DNA from: Actinomycetes bacterium
Lineage (GTDB): Bacteria; Actinomycetota; Actinomycetes; Mycobacteriales; Micromonosporaceae
NCBI GenBank assembly: GCA_023437285.1
Contig: JAEZGP010000670.1
Span: 1 to 6,620 of the forward strand
Length of the DNA: 6,620 nucleotides
Direction of reading: 5' to 3'
The position numbers and the translations under genes are program-made. Below the pieces are notes generated by a model. It was given only the letters and a program-made list of their open reading frames with translations, searched no databases and was not told the origin of the DNA. This document shows positions 1-5,270 of this stretch, one piece after another. Within the stretch, counting starts at the first letter, position 1. Each line of letters begins with the position of its first letter.

Positions 1-295
1 GGGGGGTGACCTGGGCGGGGCCGCCGCTGGCGGGGGCCGGCGAGACGGAACCCGCCGAGGGCGGGGACACGGGCTCCTCGCCCTCGAAGAAGTCCAGGAA
101 CGGCGAGTCGAGGTCGGGGCGCGCGCGGGCGCCCGTACTCCCGGATTTTCTGCCGTTGGCCGGCGGTGGCGGGACCGGCGCGGGGGCACCGAACACAGCG
201 ACGCGTCCGGTGCCGGCGCCCGTGACGGGGTCCACGCCGAGCAGGCCCGCGTCCAGGTCCTCGAGATCGTCTAGATCGTCATGTTGACGTGTCAT
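1..295 (-). CDS. Acidic, proline-rich protein of the T4SS-like operon, N-terminal part (runs off left edge)
   Basis: An open frame on the minus strand starts with ATG at 295-293 and stays open to the window edge, giving 98 complete codons and no stop. The start overlaps the stop of the preceding gene as ATGA, and a GAGG Shine-Dalgarno sits 7 bases upstream (306-303), so translation is probably coupled. The visible residues begin MTRQHDDLDDLEDLDAG, a strongly acidic N-terminus. A Pro/Ala/Gly-rich stretch with a run of four prolines follows near residue 47, then a second acidic patch (DLDSPFLDFFEGEEP, about residues 66-80) and another low-complexity Pro/Ser/Ala stretch. No membrane helix, signal peptide or catalytic motif is visible, so this part is probably a disordered cytoplasmic N-terminus. 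I do not recognise the protein. By position it could precede or form part of a larger secretion component, but that is inference. Confidence 0.72.
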   Translation of the reverse strand, partial: MTRQHDDLDDLEDLDAGLLGVDPVTGAGTGRVAVFGAPAPVPPPPANGRKSGSTGARARPDLDSPFLDFFEGEEPVSPPSAGSVSPAPASGGPAQVTP

Positions 296-654
296 ATGAC
301 GTCCTCACGGACCCGGATGCGGCGGGCCACCAGGCGGGGGGACCGGACGTCGTCGGCGCCGGCCTTGGCGCCGCGCCAGTCGGTCAGGGCGGTGCGGATG
401 ACCGTCCGCGCGGGGCGGTCGGGGTCGACGTGACGCCAGATATATGAGGTGGTGACCATCGCGAGCGCGATCTCCCAGGCGGGGAACGGGTCGATGGTCT
501 GGCTGAAGGCGTAGTGGACGAGCATGAAGAGCGGTACGAGCAGGATGAACAGCCCGTACTGCGCGTACGGCAGCTGGATCGGCAGGGTGTAGCCGGGCGG
601 ACCGAGGTAGACCAGCCTTGCCCGGTAGATGTCGTCGTCCGTCCGCAGCCGCAT
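292..654 (-). CDS. Small two-helix membrane protein, VirB3/PrgI-like in layout
   Basis: The product has 120 residues. Two hydrophobic segments lie at about residues 30-50 and 57-73, separated by a short loop (SQTIDPFP), after a 29-residue N-terminus containing YLGPPGYTLPIQLPY. A basic C-terminal tail of about 47 residues (IWRHVDPDRPARTVIRTAL onward) follows. A short N-terminus, a helical hairpin and a cytoplasmic tail is the layout of VirB3 and its Gram-positive relative PrgI, which sit in the inner membrane of type IV secretion systems beside the VirB4 ATPase. The gene begins 6 bases after the stop of the VirB2-like gene and overlaps the next start by 4 bases, so the three are one transcript. 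The Shine-Dalgarno is weak (AAGTAGG inside the end of the upstream gene), consistent with coupling. The family assignment rests on topology and order; another small membrane protein is possible. Confidence 0.8.
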   Translation of the reverse strand: MRLRTDDDIYRARLVYLGPPGYTLPIQLPYAQYGLFILLVPLFMLVHYAFSQTIDPFPAWEIALAMVTTSYIWRHVDPDRPARTVIRTALTDWRGAKAGADDVRSPRLVARRIRVREDVI

Positions 655-660
655 GGTGGC

Positions 661-987
661 CTACTTGAACAGCAGCGAGACGAGACTCTCGCCGACGAAG
701 AAGAGCGTCGCGGCACCCGCGATGAACGCGAGACCCACGATGGCGATAGCGGAACTCGTCAACACTCGTGACATTTCGCCCTTACCGGCCCGGCTCAGGA
801 AGATCACGCCGAGGATGGCCAGCAGAATCGGAGTGATCTTCGTGGCCAGGAAGGTGAGTACGCCGTCGGTGTTGATTTCCTTCGGTTCCGGCGCAAATGG
901 GACATTTATCAGCTCAGCGTAAGCGTGGATGCTCGCAGAGTAAGCGAGCTGGTCCCACGCCGCCTGGGCGAGTGTGGTGACAATCAT
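661..987 (-). CDS. Small two-helix membrane protein, VirB2/TrbC pilin-like in layout
   Basis: The product has 108 residues starting at ATG 987-985. I chose this start because a near-perfect Shine-Dalgarno (GGGGAGG, 1001-995) lies 7 bases upstream; the frame is open 51 codons further but that stretch lacks a ribosome site and looks like leader RNA. The N-terminus (MIVTTLAQAAWDQLAY) and the region to residue 42 are mixed and mildly acidic. Two hydrophobic helices follow at about 51-66 and 77-99, joined by a charged loop SRAGKGEMSR. Two helices with a basic cytoplasmic loop is the VirB2/TrbC pilin arrangement, and such a gene commonly precedes a VirB3-like one, as here. No convincing signal peptidase site is visible. 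G+C is about 59% by hand count, much lower than adjacent genes. It is the first gene of the leftward operon. The CDS itself is secure; the pilin role is inference. Confidence 0.82.
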   Translation of the reverse strand: MIVTTLAQAAWDQLAYSASIHAYAELINVPFAPEPKEINTDGVLTFLATKITPILLAILGVIFLSRAGKGEMSRVLTSSAIAIVGLAFIAGAATLFFVGESLVSLLFK

Positions 988-994
988 GGTTAGA

Positions 995-1001
995 CCTCCC
1001 C
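995..1001 (-). promoter_or_regulatory. Strong Shine-Dalgarno of the VirB2-like gene
   Basis: On the minus strand GGGGAGG lies 7 bases before ATG 987. It settles the start codon against the longer open frame. Its first G is also the last base of an inverted-repeat arm, so a stem could affect access to it. Confidence 0.8.
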
Positions 1002-1071
1002 GGTGCATGTGCGCCCAGCCTCTCGGAAAATCTGCCCGAGTGGAACCAGGTGTCGCGTTCGTAATGCACCG
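1001..1071 (-). promoter_or_regulatory. Structured 5' leader of the VirB2-like operon
   Basis: On the minus-strand transcript an arm CGGTGCAT (1071-1064) is perfectly complementary to ATGCACCG (1008-1001), 8 bp with a 55-base interior. The second arm ends on the first base of the Shine-Dalgarno. Inside, CTCGG (1040-1036) and CCGAG (1026-1022) form a 5-bp hairpin with a 9-base loop. Together they give a closed multi-element fold directly in front of the ribosome site. I do not recognise a known riboswitch class. The stems are seen in the sequence; a regulatory role is inference, and an 8-bp arm over this distance could arise by chance. Confidence 0.4.
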
Positions 1072-1110
1072 ATCCGCGTCGAAGGTGCCTGCACTACCCG
1101 CCCGCTGGAC

Positions 1111-1140
1111 AGAATATTGCAGCGCGTGCCTCCCCGTCAC
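1111..1140 (-). promoter_or_regulatory. Promoter of the leftward T4SS-like operon
   Basis: On the minus strand GTGACG (1140-1135, four of six matches to TTGACA) is followed after 18 bases by TATTCT (1116-1111), a good -10 match to TATAAT. Transcription would start near 1104, giving a leader of about 117 bases before the ATG at 987. It is the best housekeeping-type promoter on this strand in the gap. Confidence 0.5.
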
Positions 1141-1280
1141 GTATCAGCCTCGCCGCGAAGGTTAGCCAGCCCATGCGCGGCGGCCAAATGCCCAGGTGGC
1201 GCCCATTCGAACGGGTGTCCACGCAGCGGGATCGGACAATTTCTCAACGCGGACGAAACGGCACCTCCCGTGCCCAGTCG

Positions 1281-1301
1281 CGACCGGTCGACCCGTAACG
1301 T
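1281..1301 (+). promoter_or_regulatory. folP promoter (-10 TAACGT) with adjacent palindrome
   Basis: TAACGT at 1296-1301 fits the actinobacterial -10 form TANNNT and would start transcription at about 1308-1309, the GTG start of folP, implying a leaderless mRNA. No good -35 is visible. The 10-bp perfect palindrome CGACCGGTCG (1281-1290) lies 5 bases upstream, where a bound regulator could interfere with polymerase. Confidence 0.45.
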
Positions 1302-1308
1302 TCGTGTG

Positions 1309-2160
1309 GTGACTGTCCCGTTCAGCGCCGTCCCCCTCCGCCGCTCACGGTGTCCGGTCGTGTTGGGCGTACTCAACGTGACGCCGGACAGCTTCTCCGA
1401 TGGTGGACGGTATGCGGATCTGGACGCCGCCGTCGCACATGGCGTGCGAATGCACACAGAAGGGGCAAGCTTCGTCGACGTAGGGGGCGAGTCCACCCGC
1501 CCGGGCGCCGAGCGCGTCGACGCCGCCACCGAGACCGCCCGTGTCCTGCCGGTGATCTCCGCCCTCACCGCCGCCGGGGTGCCCACGAGCATCGACACGA
1601 CCCGGGCCGAGGTCGCCGCCGCCGCGCTCGCCGCCGGCGCGGCCGTCGTCAACGACGTGTCCGGTGGCCTCGCCGACCCGGACATGGCCCGCGTCGTCGC
1701 CGACGCCGGCTGCGGCTGGATCCTCATGCACTGGCGGGGACACTCGCGCACGATGCAGCAGCTCGCCGTGTACGACGACGTGGTCGCCGAGGTGCGCGAC
1801 GAGCTGCGTCAGCGCGCCGACGCCGCGCTCGCCGCCGGGGTGGCGGCCGACCGCATCGTCCTCGACCCCGGCCTGGGCTTCGCCAAGACCGCCGAGCACA
1901 ACTGGCGGCTCCAGGCCCACCTCGACGAGATCATCGGACTCGGGTACCCGGTGCTCGTCGGCGCCAGCCGCAAGTCCTACCTCGGCCGGCTGCTCGCCGA
2001 CGCCGCCGGCGAGCCGCGGCCAGTCGATGAGCGGGAGGCCGCGACGGTCGCGGTCACCGTCCTCGCCGCCGTGGCCGGCGCGTGGGGGGTACGGGTGCAC
2101 GACGTACGCGGGTCGGTCGACGCCCTCAAGGTGTGGCGCGCGACGGAGGACGCCACATGA
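1309..2160 (+). CDS. folP: Dihydropteroate synthase
   Basis: It condenses p-aminobenzoate with 6-hydroxymethyl-dihydropterin pyrophosphate to make dihydropteroate, the folate-pathway step blocked by sulfonamides. The product has 283 residues, the usual length, with a TIM-barrel fold. Visible motifs: LGVLNVTPDSFSDGG (19-33, with N23), GGESTRPGA (59-67, the mobile substrate loop), SIDTT with D96, VNDVSGG with N115 and D116, MHWRG (140-144), LDPGLGFAKT with D186, GASRKSYLG with K222, and VRVHDVR with H264. All expected active-site residues appear present. The frame is open back to 1003, but family similarity begins near residue 14, so GTG at 1309 is preferred; GTG at 1306 is equally usable. No Shine-Dalgarno is seen and a -10 lies just upstream, so a leaderless start is likely. 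The stop overlaps the folB start as ATGA. Location in the folate cluster makes it the true FolP1 type, as opposed to a FolP2-like paralogue. Confidence 0.96.
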   Translation: MTVPFSAVPLRRSRCPVVLGVLNVTPDSFSDGGRYADLDAAVAHGVRMHTEGASFVDVGGESTRPGAERVDAATETARVLPVISALTAAGVPTSIDTTRAEVAAAALAAGAAVVNDVSGGLADPDMARVVADAGCGWILMHWRGHSRTMQQLAVYDDVVAEVRDELRQRADAALAAGVAADRIVLDPGLGFAKTAEHNWRLQAHLDEIIGLGYPVLVGASRKSYLGRLLADAAGEPRPVDEREAATVAVTVLAAVAGAWGVRVHDVRGSVDALKVWRATEDAT

Positions 2161-2522
2161 GCGACCAGATCCGGTTGACTGGGCTTACGGCCCGTGGGCG
2201 GCACGGCGTCTACGACTTCGAGCGCGAGCAGGGGCAGGACTTCGTCGTCGACGTGGTGCTCGCCCTCGACCTCGGGCCGGCGGCCGCCTCCGACGACGTG
2301 GCCGACACGGTGCACTACGGCGAGCTGGCCGACCAGCTCGTGGAGATCATCACGGGGGAGCCGGTGAACCTGATCGAGACCCTGGCCGAGCGGCTCGCCG
2401 GCGCCTGCCTGGCCGACCCGCGCGTCGCGGCGGCCACCGTCACGGTCCACAAACCCCAGGCGCCCATCGCGCACGCCTTCGCCGACGTGGCGGTCACCCT
2501 CACCCGGGGCCGAGCCGCGTGA
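2157..2522 (+). CDS. folB: Dihydroneopterin aldolase
   Basis: It cleaves 7,8-dihydroneopterin to 6-hydroxymethyl-7,8-dihydropterin and glycolaldehyde, supplying the substrate of FolK. The product has 121 residues, the family's normal size. Visible signatures: the N-terminal GRHGVYDFEREQGQ (14-27, with conserved E22), Y54 in the DTVHYGEL stretch, the pterin-anchoring glutamate E74 in NLIETLAERLA, and the catalytic lysine K99 in VHKPQAPI. The ATG overlaps the folP stop by 4 bases, and GGAGG at 2145-2149 lies 7 bases upstream, so both coupling and an independent ribosome site support this start. Its own stop overlaps the folK GTG as GTGA. The enzyme is cytoplasmic and usually octameric in characterised relatives. 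Confidence 0.96.
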   Translation: MSDQIRLTGLTARGRHGVYDFEREQGQDFVVDVVLALDLGPAAASDDVADTVHYGELADQLVEIITGEPVNLIETLAERLAGACLADPRVAAATVTVHKPQAPIAHAFADVAVTLTRGRAA

Positions 2523-3037
2523 GCCGGGCGGTCCTGGCGCTGGGCAGCAACCTCGGCGACCGCGAACACCACCTCCACCAGGCCGTCGCGACCCTCGGCG
2601 AGCTGGTACGCGTCGTGTCCGGGGTGTACGAGACGCCGCCGTGGGGCGACCCCGACCAGCCGGCGTACCTCAACGCGGTCCTCATCGCCGAGGACGGCGA
2701 CGACAACCCGCACGCCTGGCTGACCCGCGCGCGGGCGTGCGAGCGCGCGGCGGAGCGCCAGCGCGACCCCGAACGGCCGTACGGCCCCCGTACGCTCGAT
2801 GTTGATGTCATCGCCGTGTGGGGCGGCGACGGACAGCCGGTGATCTCGGCCGACCCCGAGCTGATCCTGCCGCACCCCCGGGCCCACCTGCGGGCCTTCG
2901 TGCTGCGTCCGTGGCTGGACATCGAGCCGTTCGGCCTGCTGCCGGGGCACGGCTTCGTGTACGAACTGATCAATGAGCAGCCCGTCGCGGGCGACGTCGC
3001 CGGGCTGACGGCCCGACCGGATGTCTCGCTGGGGTAG
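2519..3037 (+). CDS. folK: 6-hydroxymethyl-7,8-dihydropterin pyrophosphokinase (HPPK)
   Basis: It transfers pyrophosphate from ATP to the product of FolB, making the substrate of FolP. The product has 172 residues, typical of HPPK. Motifs: ALGSNLGDRE (7-16) at the N-terminus, VYETPPWG (36-43) in the flexible substrate loop, ACERAAERQRDPERPYGPRT (73-92), DVDVI with the Mg-binding D94 and D96, and LILPHPRAHLRAFVL (115-129). The ERQRDPERPYGPRT stretch is a slightly divergent form of the usual GRxRxxxxxxPRT loop. GTG at 2519 overlaps the folB stop as GTGA; no strong Shine-Dalgarno is seen, so coupling from folB is likely. The TAG stop also forms the first half of the -10 hexamer of the next gene. 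About 28 residues beyond the core form a non-conserved C-terminal tail. Confidence 0.95.
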   Translation: MSRAVLALGSNLGDREHHLHQAVATLGELVRVVSGVYETPPWGDPDQPAYLNAVLIAEDGDDNPHAWLTRARACERAAERQRDPERPYGPRTLDVDVIAVWGGDGQPVISADPELILPHPRAHLRAFVLRPWLDIEPFGLLPGHGFVYELINEQPVAGDVAGLTARPDVSLG

Positions 3038-3046
3038 CGTGCGAGC
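3033..3046 (+). promoter_or_regulatory. Promoter of the DUF3180 gene (copy 1 of a 14-bp repeat)
   Basis: GGTAGCGTGCGAGC contains TAGCGT (3035-3040), a TANNNT -10. Transcription would start at 3047-3048, on the ATG, giving a leaderless mRNA. The first three bases of the hexamer are the folK stop codon. No clear -35 is seen. The same 14 bases recur exactly at 3617-3630. Confidence 0.5.
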
Positions 3047-3047
3047 A

Positions 3048-3584
3048 ATGAGTACGCGCGAGCCAGGCAAACCATCGTTCAATGCCGGGCGGCCCGACGG
3101 CTCGCCGCAGCCCTCGTTGCGCCCGACCAACCCCGGCACCCTCGTGGTCGCGGGGCTGGCGTCCGCGGCGCTGGCCTGGATCATCATCAACCGCTTCTAC
3201 GGCGACGTGCCGAACCTCAACTGGCTACCCGGCGTGACCCTGGCGGCGCTCGCCGTCGTCGAGGCCGTGGCCGCGCGCAACACGAAGCTGCGCATCGATC
3301 GCAAGCCGGGCACGCCCCGGGTGGACCCGCTGCAGGTCGCCCGCTGGGTGGTGCTCGCCAAGGCCTCGTCGCTGGCCGGCGCGATCTTCGGCGGGGCGTA
3401 CGGCGGAGTGGCGGTCTGGGCCATCGTCGAGCGCGGCACGCTGCGCGTCGCCGACCAGAACCTCGTGCCCGCCATCGCCGGTCTCGTCGGCGGGTTGGCC
3501 CTGCTCGCGGCCGCCTTGTGGCTGGAGCACTCGTGCCGCGTTCCGCCCTCGCCGGACGACGAAGAATCGACGCCCACCCCATAA
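3048..3584 (+). CDS. DUF3180 family membrane protein
   Basis: The product has 178 residues and matches my memory of the DUF3180 family, which commonly follows folK in actinomycetes; its function is unknown. After a 26-residue polar N-terminus comes the hallmark LRPTNPGTLVVAGLASAALA, starting the first helix (about 29-50). Further helices lie at about 58-76, 106-127 and 141-162, with a basic loop RIDRKPGTPRVDPLQVARWV (82-101) and the conserved LAKASSLAGA entering the third. The polar tail ends in acidic and proline residues. The start at 3048 fits family length and the -10 element; an in-frame ATG at 3021 lies inside folK and has no better support. There is no Shine-Dalgarno. Constant linkage to folate genes hints at a related role, but this is not shown. 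Confidence 0.9.
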   Translation: MSTREPGKPSFNAGRPDGSPQPSLRPTNPGTLVVAGLASAALAWIIINRFYGDVPNLNWLPGVTLAALAVVEAVAARNTKLRIDRKPGTPRVDPLQVARWVVLAKASSLAGAIFGGAYGGVAVWAIVERGTLRVADQNLVPAIAGLVGGLALLAAALWLEHSCRVPPSPDDEESTPTP

Positions 3585-3616
3585 CGCCGCAGGGCTGTCG
3601 CACGTTGGCCTGGGGC

Positions 3617-3630
3617 GGTAGCGTGCGAGC
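3617..3630 (+). promoter_or_regulatory. Promoter of the permease-like gene (copy 2 of a 14-bp repeat)
   Basis: An exact copy of GGTAGCGTGCGAGC holds TAGCGT at 3619-3624. Transcription would begin near 3631, about 25 bases before the ATG at 3656, and that leader contains a Shine-Dalgarno GGAGAGG (3641-3647). A weak -35-like CTGTCG lies at 3595-3600 with an 18-base spacer. Both copies follow a CTGGGG. Here the mRNA is leadered, unlike copy 1. Confidence 0.5.
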
Positions 3631-3655
3631 CGAGCGAACCGGAGAGGCGTACATC

Positions 3656-4921
3656 ATGTCGTTCGACGACGGAGCGCAGCAGCCATACCGGCCGGCGCCC
3701 GCGCTGCCGCTTGGCGTCCCCGTCAGCCCAGCCGAGAGCGACAACACCCTGGCCCTCCCCCGAAGGGTGCCACCCATGCCCCAGACTCCGAATCTCGACT
3801 ACGTCTTCGACGACCCCGCAGAGGGCGAGCCCGGCCGTGACCGGCTGGTCGTGCACGTGCTGTGGGAGGTGCTGCTCGCGCTCGTCGCGGGCGGCCTGGC
3901 CTACCTGCTGCTGCGCGAGAATTCCTCGGCGTTCTCCGGCGACTCGCTGCGCGGGCTGCTCCTGCAGGGCAGCGTCCTCGGCGCGCTGGCGATCGGCAGC
4001 GCGGTGGCGCTGCGCGCCGGGGCGGTCAACCTGGCCGTCGGACCCATTGCGGCGACGGCCGGCCTCTACTTCGGCCAGCACGCCTCCGACGGCCCGGCGG
4101 GCTCGTTCGGCATCGCCATCGCGATCGGCGTCGCCGCCGGCGTGGTGATCGGCGTGGCCGTGGCCGGGCTGCACGTGCCCGCCTGGGCCGCGAGCCTCGC
4201 AGTCGGCCTGGGCCTGCTGGTCTGGATGGAGGCGCAGGAGACGGTCGGCTTCGTCAGCGCGTACAACCCCGGCTCGCACGCCGGCTACTGGTTCGGCGGG
4301 ATCTGCGCGGCGAGCGTATTCGCGAGCCTGATCGGTCTCGTGCCGGCCGTGCGCCGGCTGGTCGGCCGGTTCCGGCCGGTCAGCGACCCCGCCGACCGGC
4401 GCGGGACCGTCGCCGGCCTGATCACCGTGCTGGCGTTGGCCGCGTCCAGTGGCCTGGCCGCCCTCGCCGGGGTCCTCACGGCGTCGAGCAGGGGCGCCGC
4501 CGGGCCGTCGGACGGCCTGCTGCTGACGGCCCTGGGCCTGGGCGTCGCCCTGCTGGGCGGCACGAGCGCCTTCGGCCGCCGGGGCGGCGTGTTCGGCACG
4601 GTGCTCGCCGTGGCCCTGGTGACGATAGGCATGGCGTACGCCCGCCTGATCGGCCTGGGGTGGAGCGAGGCGGCCTTCGCGGCGCTGGGCATCGGCGTGG
4701 GGCTGGTGGCCACCCGCCTGGTGGAGCGGTTCGGTCGACCCGACACCGCCGACGACTACACCGACACCGAGGACGTGTGGGCGACGAGCCCTGCGGCCCC
4801 GTCGGCCGCCGGCGGCACGTCGCCCGACCTGTGGTCGTCGCCGCCGTCGCAGACCTCGTGGTCGGCGCAGCCGAGCAGCCCGTGGGGCGGCACCGACGCG
4901 TGGGGCACGTCCACCCGTTAA
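3656..4921 (+). CDS. RbsC-like ABC-transporter permease-fold protein with disordered tails
   Basis: The product has 421 residues. A polar, proline-rich N-terminus (1-62) precedes a membrane core (about 63-355) with some eight to ten hydrophobic helices, then a polar tail (356-421). Two stretches recall BPD_transp_2 permeases of the ribose and branched-chain amino acid type: RAGAVNLAVGPIAATAG (120-136), at the place of the family's GIDLSVG segment, and ALLGGTSAFGRRGGVFGT (298-315), like the IGGTSLxGGRGxxxGT segment near the ATPase contact. Such permeases usually have about 320 residues; the excess is in the tails. The tail has five Trp residues (375, 393, 402, 410, 416) in Ser/Pro/Gly-rich sequence. 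No ATPase or solute-binding gene is present here, so it may use distant partners or have lost transport. ATG 3656 is favoured by GGAGAGG 8 bases upstream; the frame is open to 3518 but overlaps the DUF3180 gene. Confidence 0.85.
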   Translation: MSFDDGAQQPYRPAPALPLGVPVSPAESDNTLALPRRVPPMPQTPNLDYVFDDPAEGEPGRDRLVVHVLWEVLLALVAGGLAYLLLRENSSAFSGDSLRGLLLQGSVLGALAIGSAVALRAGAVNLAVGPIAATAGLYFGQHASDGPAGSFGIAIAIGVAAGVVIGVAVAGLHVPAWAASLAVGLGLLVWMEAQETVGFVSAYNPGSHAGYWFGGICAASVFASLIGLVPAVRRLVGRFRPVSDPADRRGTVAGLITVLALAASSGLAALAGVLTASSRGAAGPSDGLLLTALGLGVALLGGTSAFGRRGGVFGTVLAVALVTIGMAYARLIGLGWSEAAFAALGIGVGLVATRLVERFGRPDTADDYTDTEDVWATSPAAPSAAGGTSPDLWSSPPSQTSWSAQPSSPWGGTDAWGTSTR

Positions 4922-4937
4922 AGATCGGCCCCGTGGG

Positions 4938-4943
4938 TATGGT
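4938..4943 (+). promoter_or_regulatory. -10 element of the 98-residue protein gene
   Basis: TATGGT fits TANNNT and puts the transcription start exactly on the A of ATG 4950, so the mRNA would be leaderless. No Shine-Dalgarno and no good -35 are seen in the 28-base gap after the permease gene. ATGGT of this element and ACCAT at 4947-4951 also form a short inverted repeat with a 3-base spacer, probably a by-product of the two elements. Confidence 0.4.
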
Positions 4944-4949
4944 GTGACC

Positions 4950-5246
4950 ATGGCCGACGAAACCGAGCTCGCCGCCCTCCACGCGCTCTCCACTGAGGAG
5001 CTGCGCGAACGGGCGTTCGCCCTCGCGCGGGAGCGGCGCGACGTGAAGTTCTTCTGGTCGCTGTTCCAGCACCTGCCCACGGCCGACGACGCGGAGGCGC
5101 TCGACGGCTCGCCGTCGGCGATCGGCGGCACGATCGACGACGCTCTGGAGCTGTGGCGGCAGTTCACGGGCCACGGGCTGAAGGAAACCGAACCGTTGCT
5201 GCGGGCAAAATTCGTCGACTACCTGACGCAGCCCTCATCCGAATAG
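4950..5246 (+). CDS. Conserved-looking small soluble protein of unknown function
   Basis: The product has 98 residues and I do not recognise it. It is acidic overall, has no hydrophobic membrane segment and no cysteine, and looks mostly helical. A charged N-terminal helix (about 4-32) contains LSTEELRERAFALARERRD, followed by the aromatic VKFFWSLFQHLPTADD (32-47), a Gly/Ser linker (51-61), and helices DDALELWRQF (63-72) and ETEPLLRAKFVDYL (79-92). This suggests a compact helical cytoplasmic protein, perhaps binding a partner. ATG 4950 is chosen over the in-frame GTG at 4944 because a -10 element ends 6 bases before it. The gene sits 28 bases after the permease-like gene and ends in a hairpin. 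Any link to its neighbours is only positional. Confidence 0.8.
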   Translation: MADETELAALHALSTEELRERAFALARERRDVKFFWSLFQHLPTADDAEALDGSPSAIGGTIDDALELWRQFTGHGLKETEPLLRAKFVDYLTQPSSE

Positions 5247-5270
5247 CCGATAGGCCTTTTTCCGGTCGGC
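5246..5270 (+). terminator. Probable hairpin terminator after the 98-residue protein gene
   Basis: GCCGAT and GTCGGC pair (five Watson-Crick pairs and one G-T), then after one mismatch GG pairs with CC, closing a 7-base loop CCTTTTT. The hairpin begins at the last base of the TAG stop. No U tract follows, which is common in actinomycetes. It could instead be part of the promoter region of the next gene. Confidence 0.4.

Larger units (their letters stand above)
988..1308. other. Divergent intergenic region between the T4SS-like and folate operons
   Basis: These 321 bases separate two operons read in opposite directions. The left half holds the promoter, structured leader and Shine-Dalgarno of the leftward genes. 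The right half holds an imperfect palindrome CCCATTCGAACGGG (1202-1215, one mismatched pair), a perfect palindrome CGACCGGTCG (1281-1290) and the folP -10 element. Frames are open across it on both strands, but their composition and the gene starts argue against coding. I see no tRNA or other RNA gene. Confidence 0.6.

Noticed and set aside
6..287. Plus-strand open frame of 93 codons at the left edge
   Set aside because: The minus-strand frame in the same place has a coupled ATGA start and a Shine-Dalgarno and continues an operon; the plus frame has a Ser/Arg-rich tail typical of a shadow.
1003..1165. Possible small gene or N-terminal extensions in the divergent gap
   Set aside because: No ribosome site or conserved-looking sequence; the minus-strand promoter, leader structure and Shine-Dalgarno occupy it.
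1202..1215. TTCGAA within a stem-like sequence, considered as a tRNA T-arm or att-site remnant for the secretion-like region
   Set aside because: The flanks do not form a 5-bp T stem with a 7-base loop and no other tRNA arms or CCA end are nearby.
1345..2100. Open frames on the minus strand and in other plus frames over folP
   Set aside because: folP is certain from its motifs; the others are shadow frames with no domain content.
3197..5167. Open frame of 656 codons on the minus strand opposite the DUF3180, permease-like and 98-residue genes
   Set aside because: It runs antisense to three well-supported genes and its protein is Arg/Gly/Ala-rich low complexity without recognisable domains. 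Long antisense open frames are expected at this G+C.
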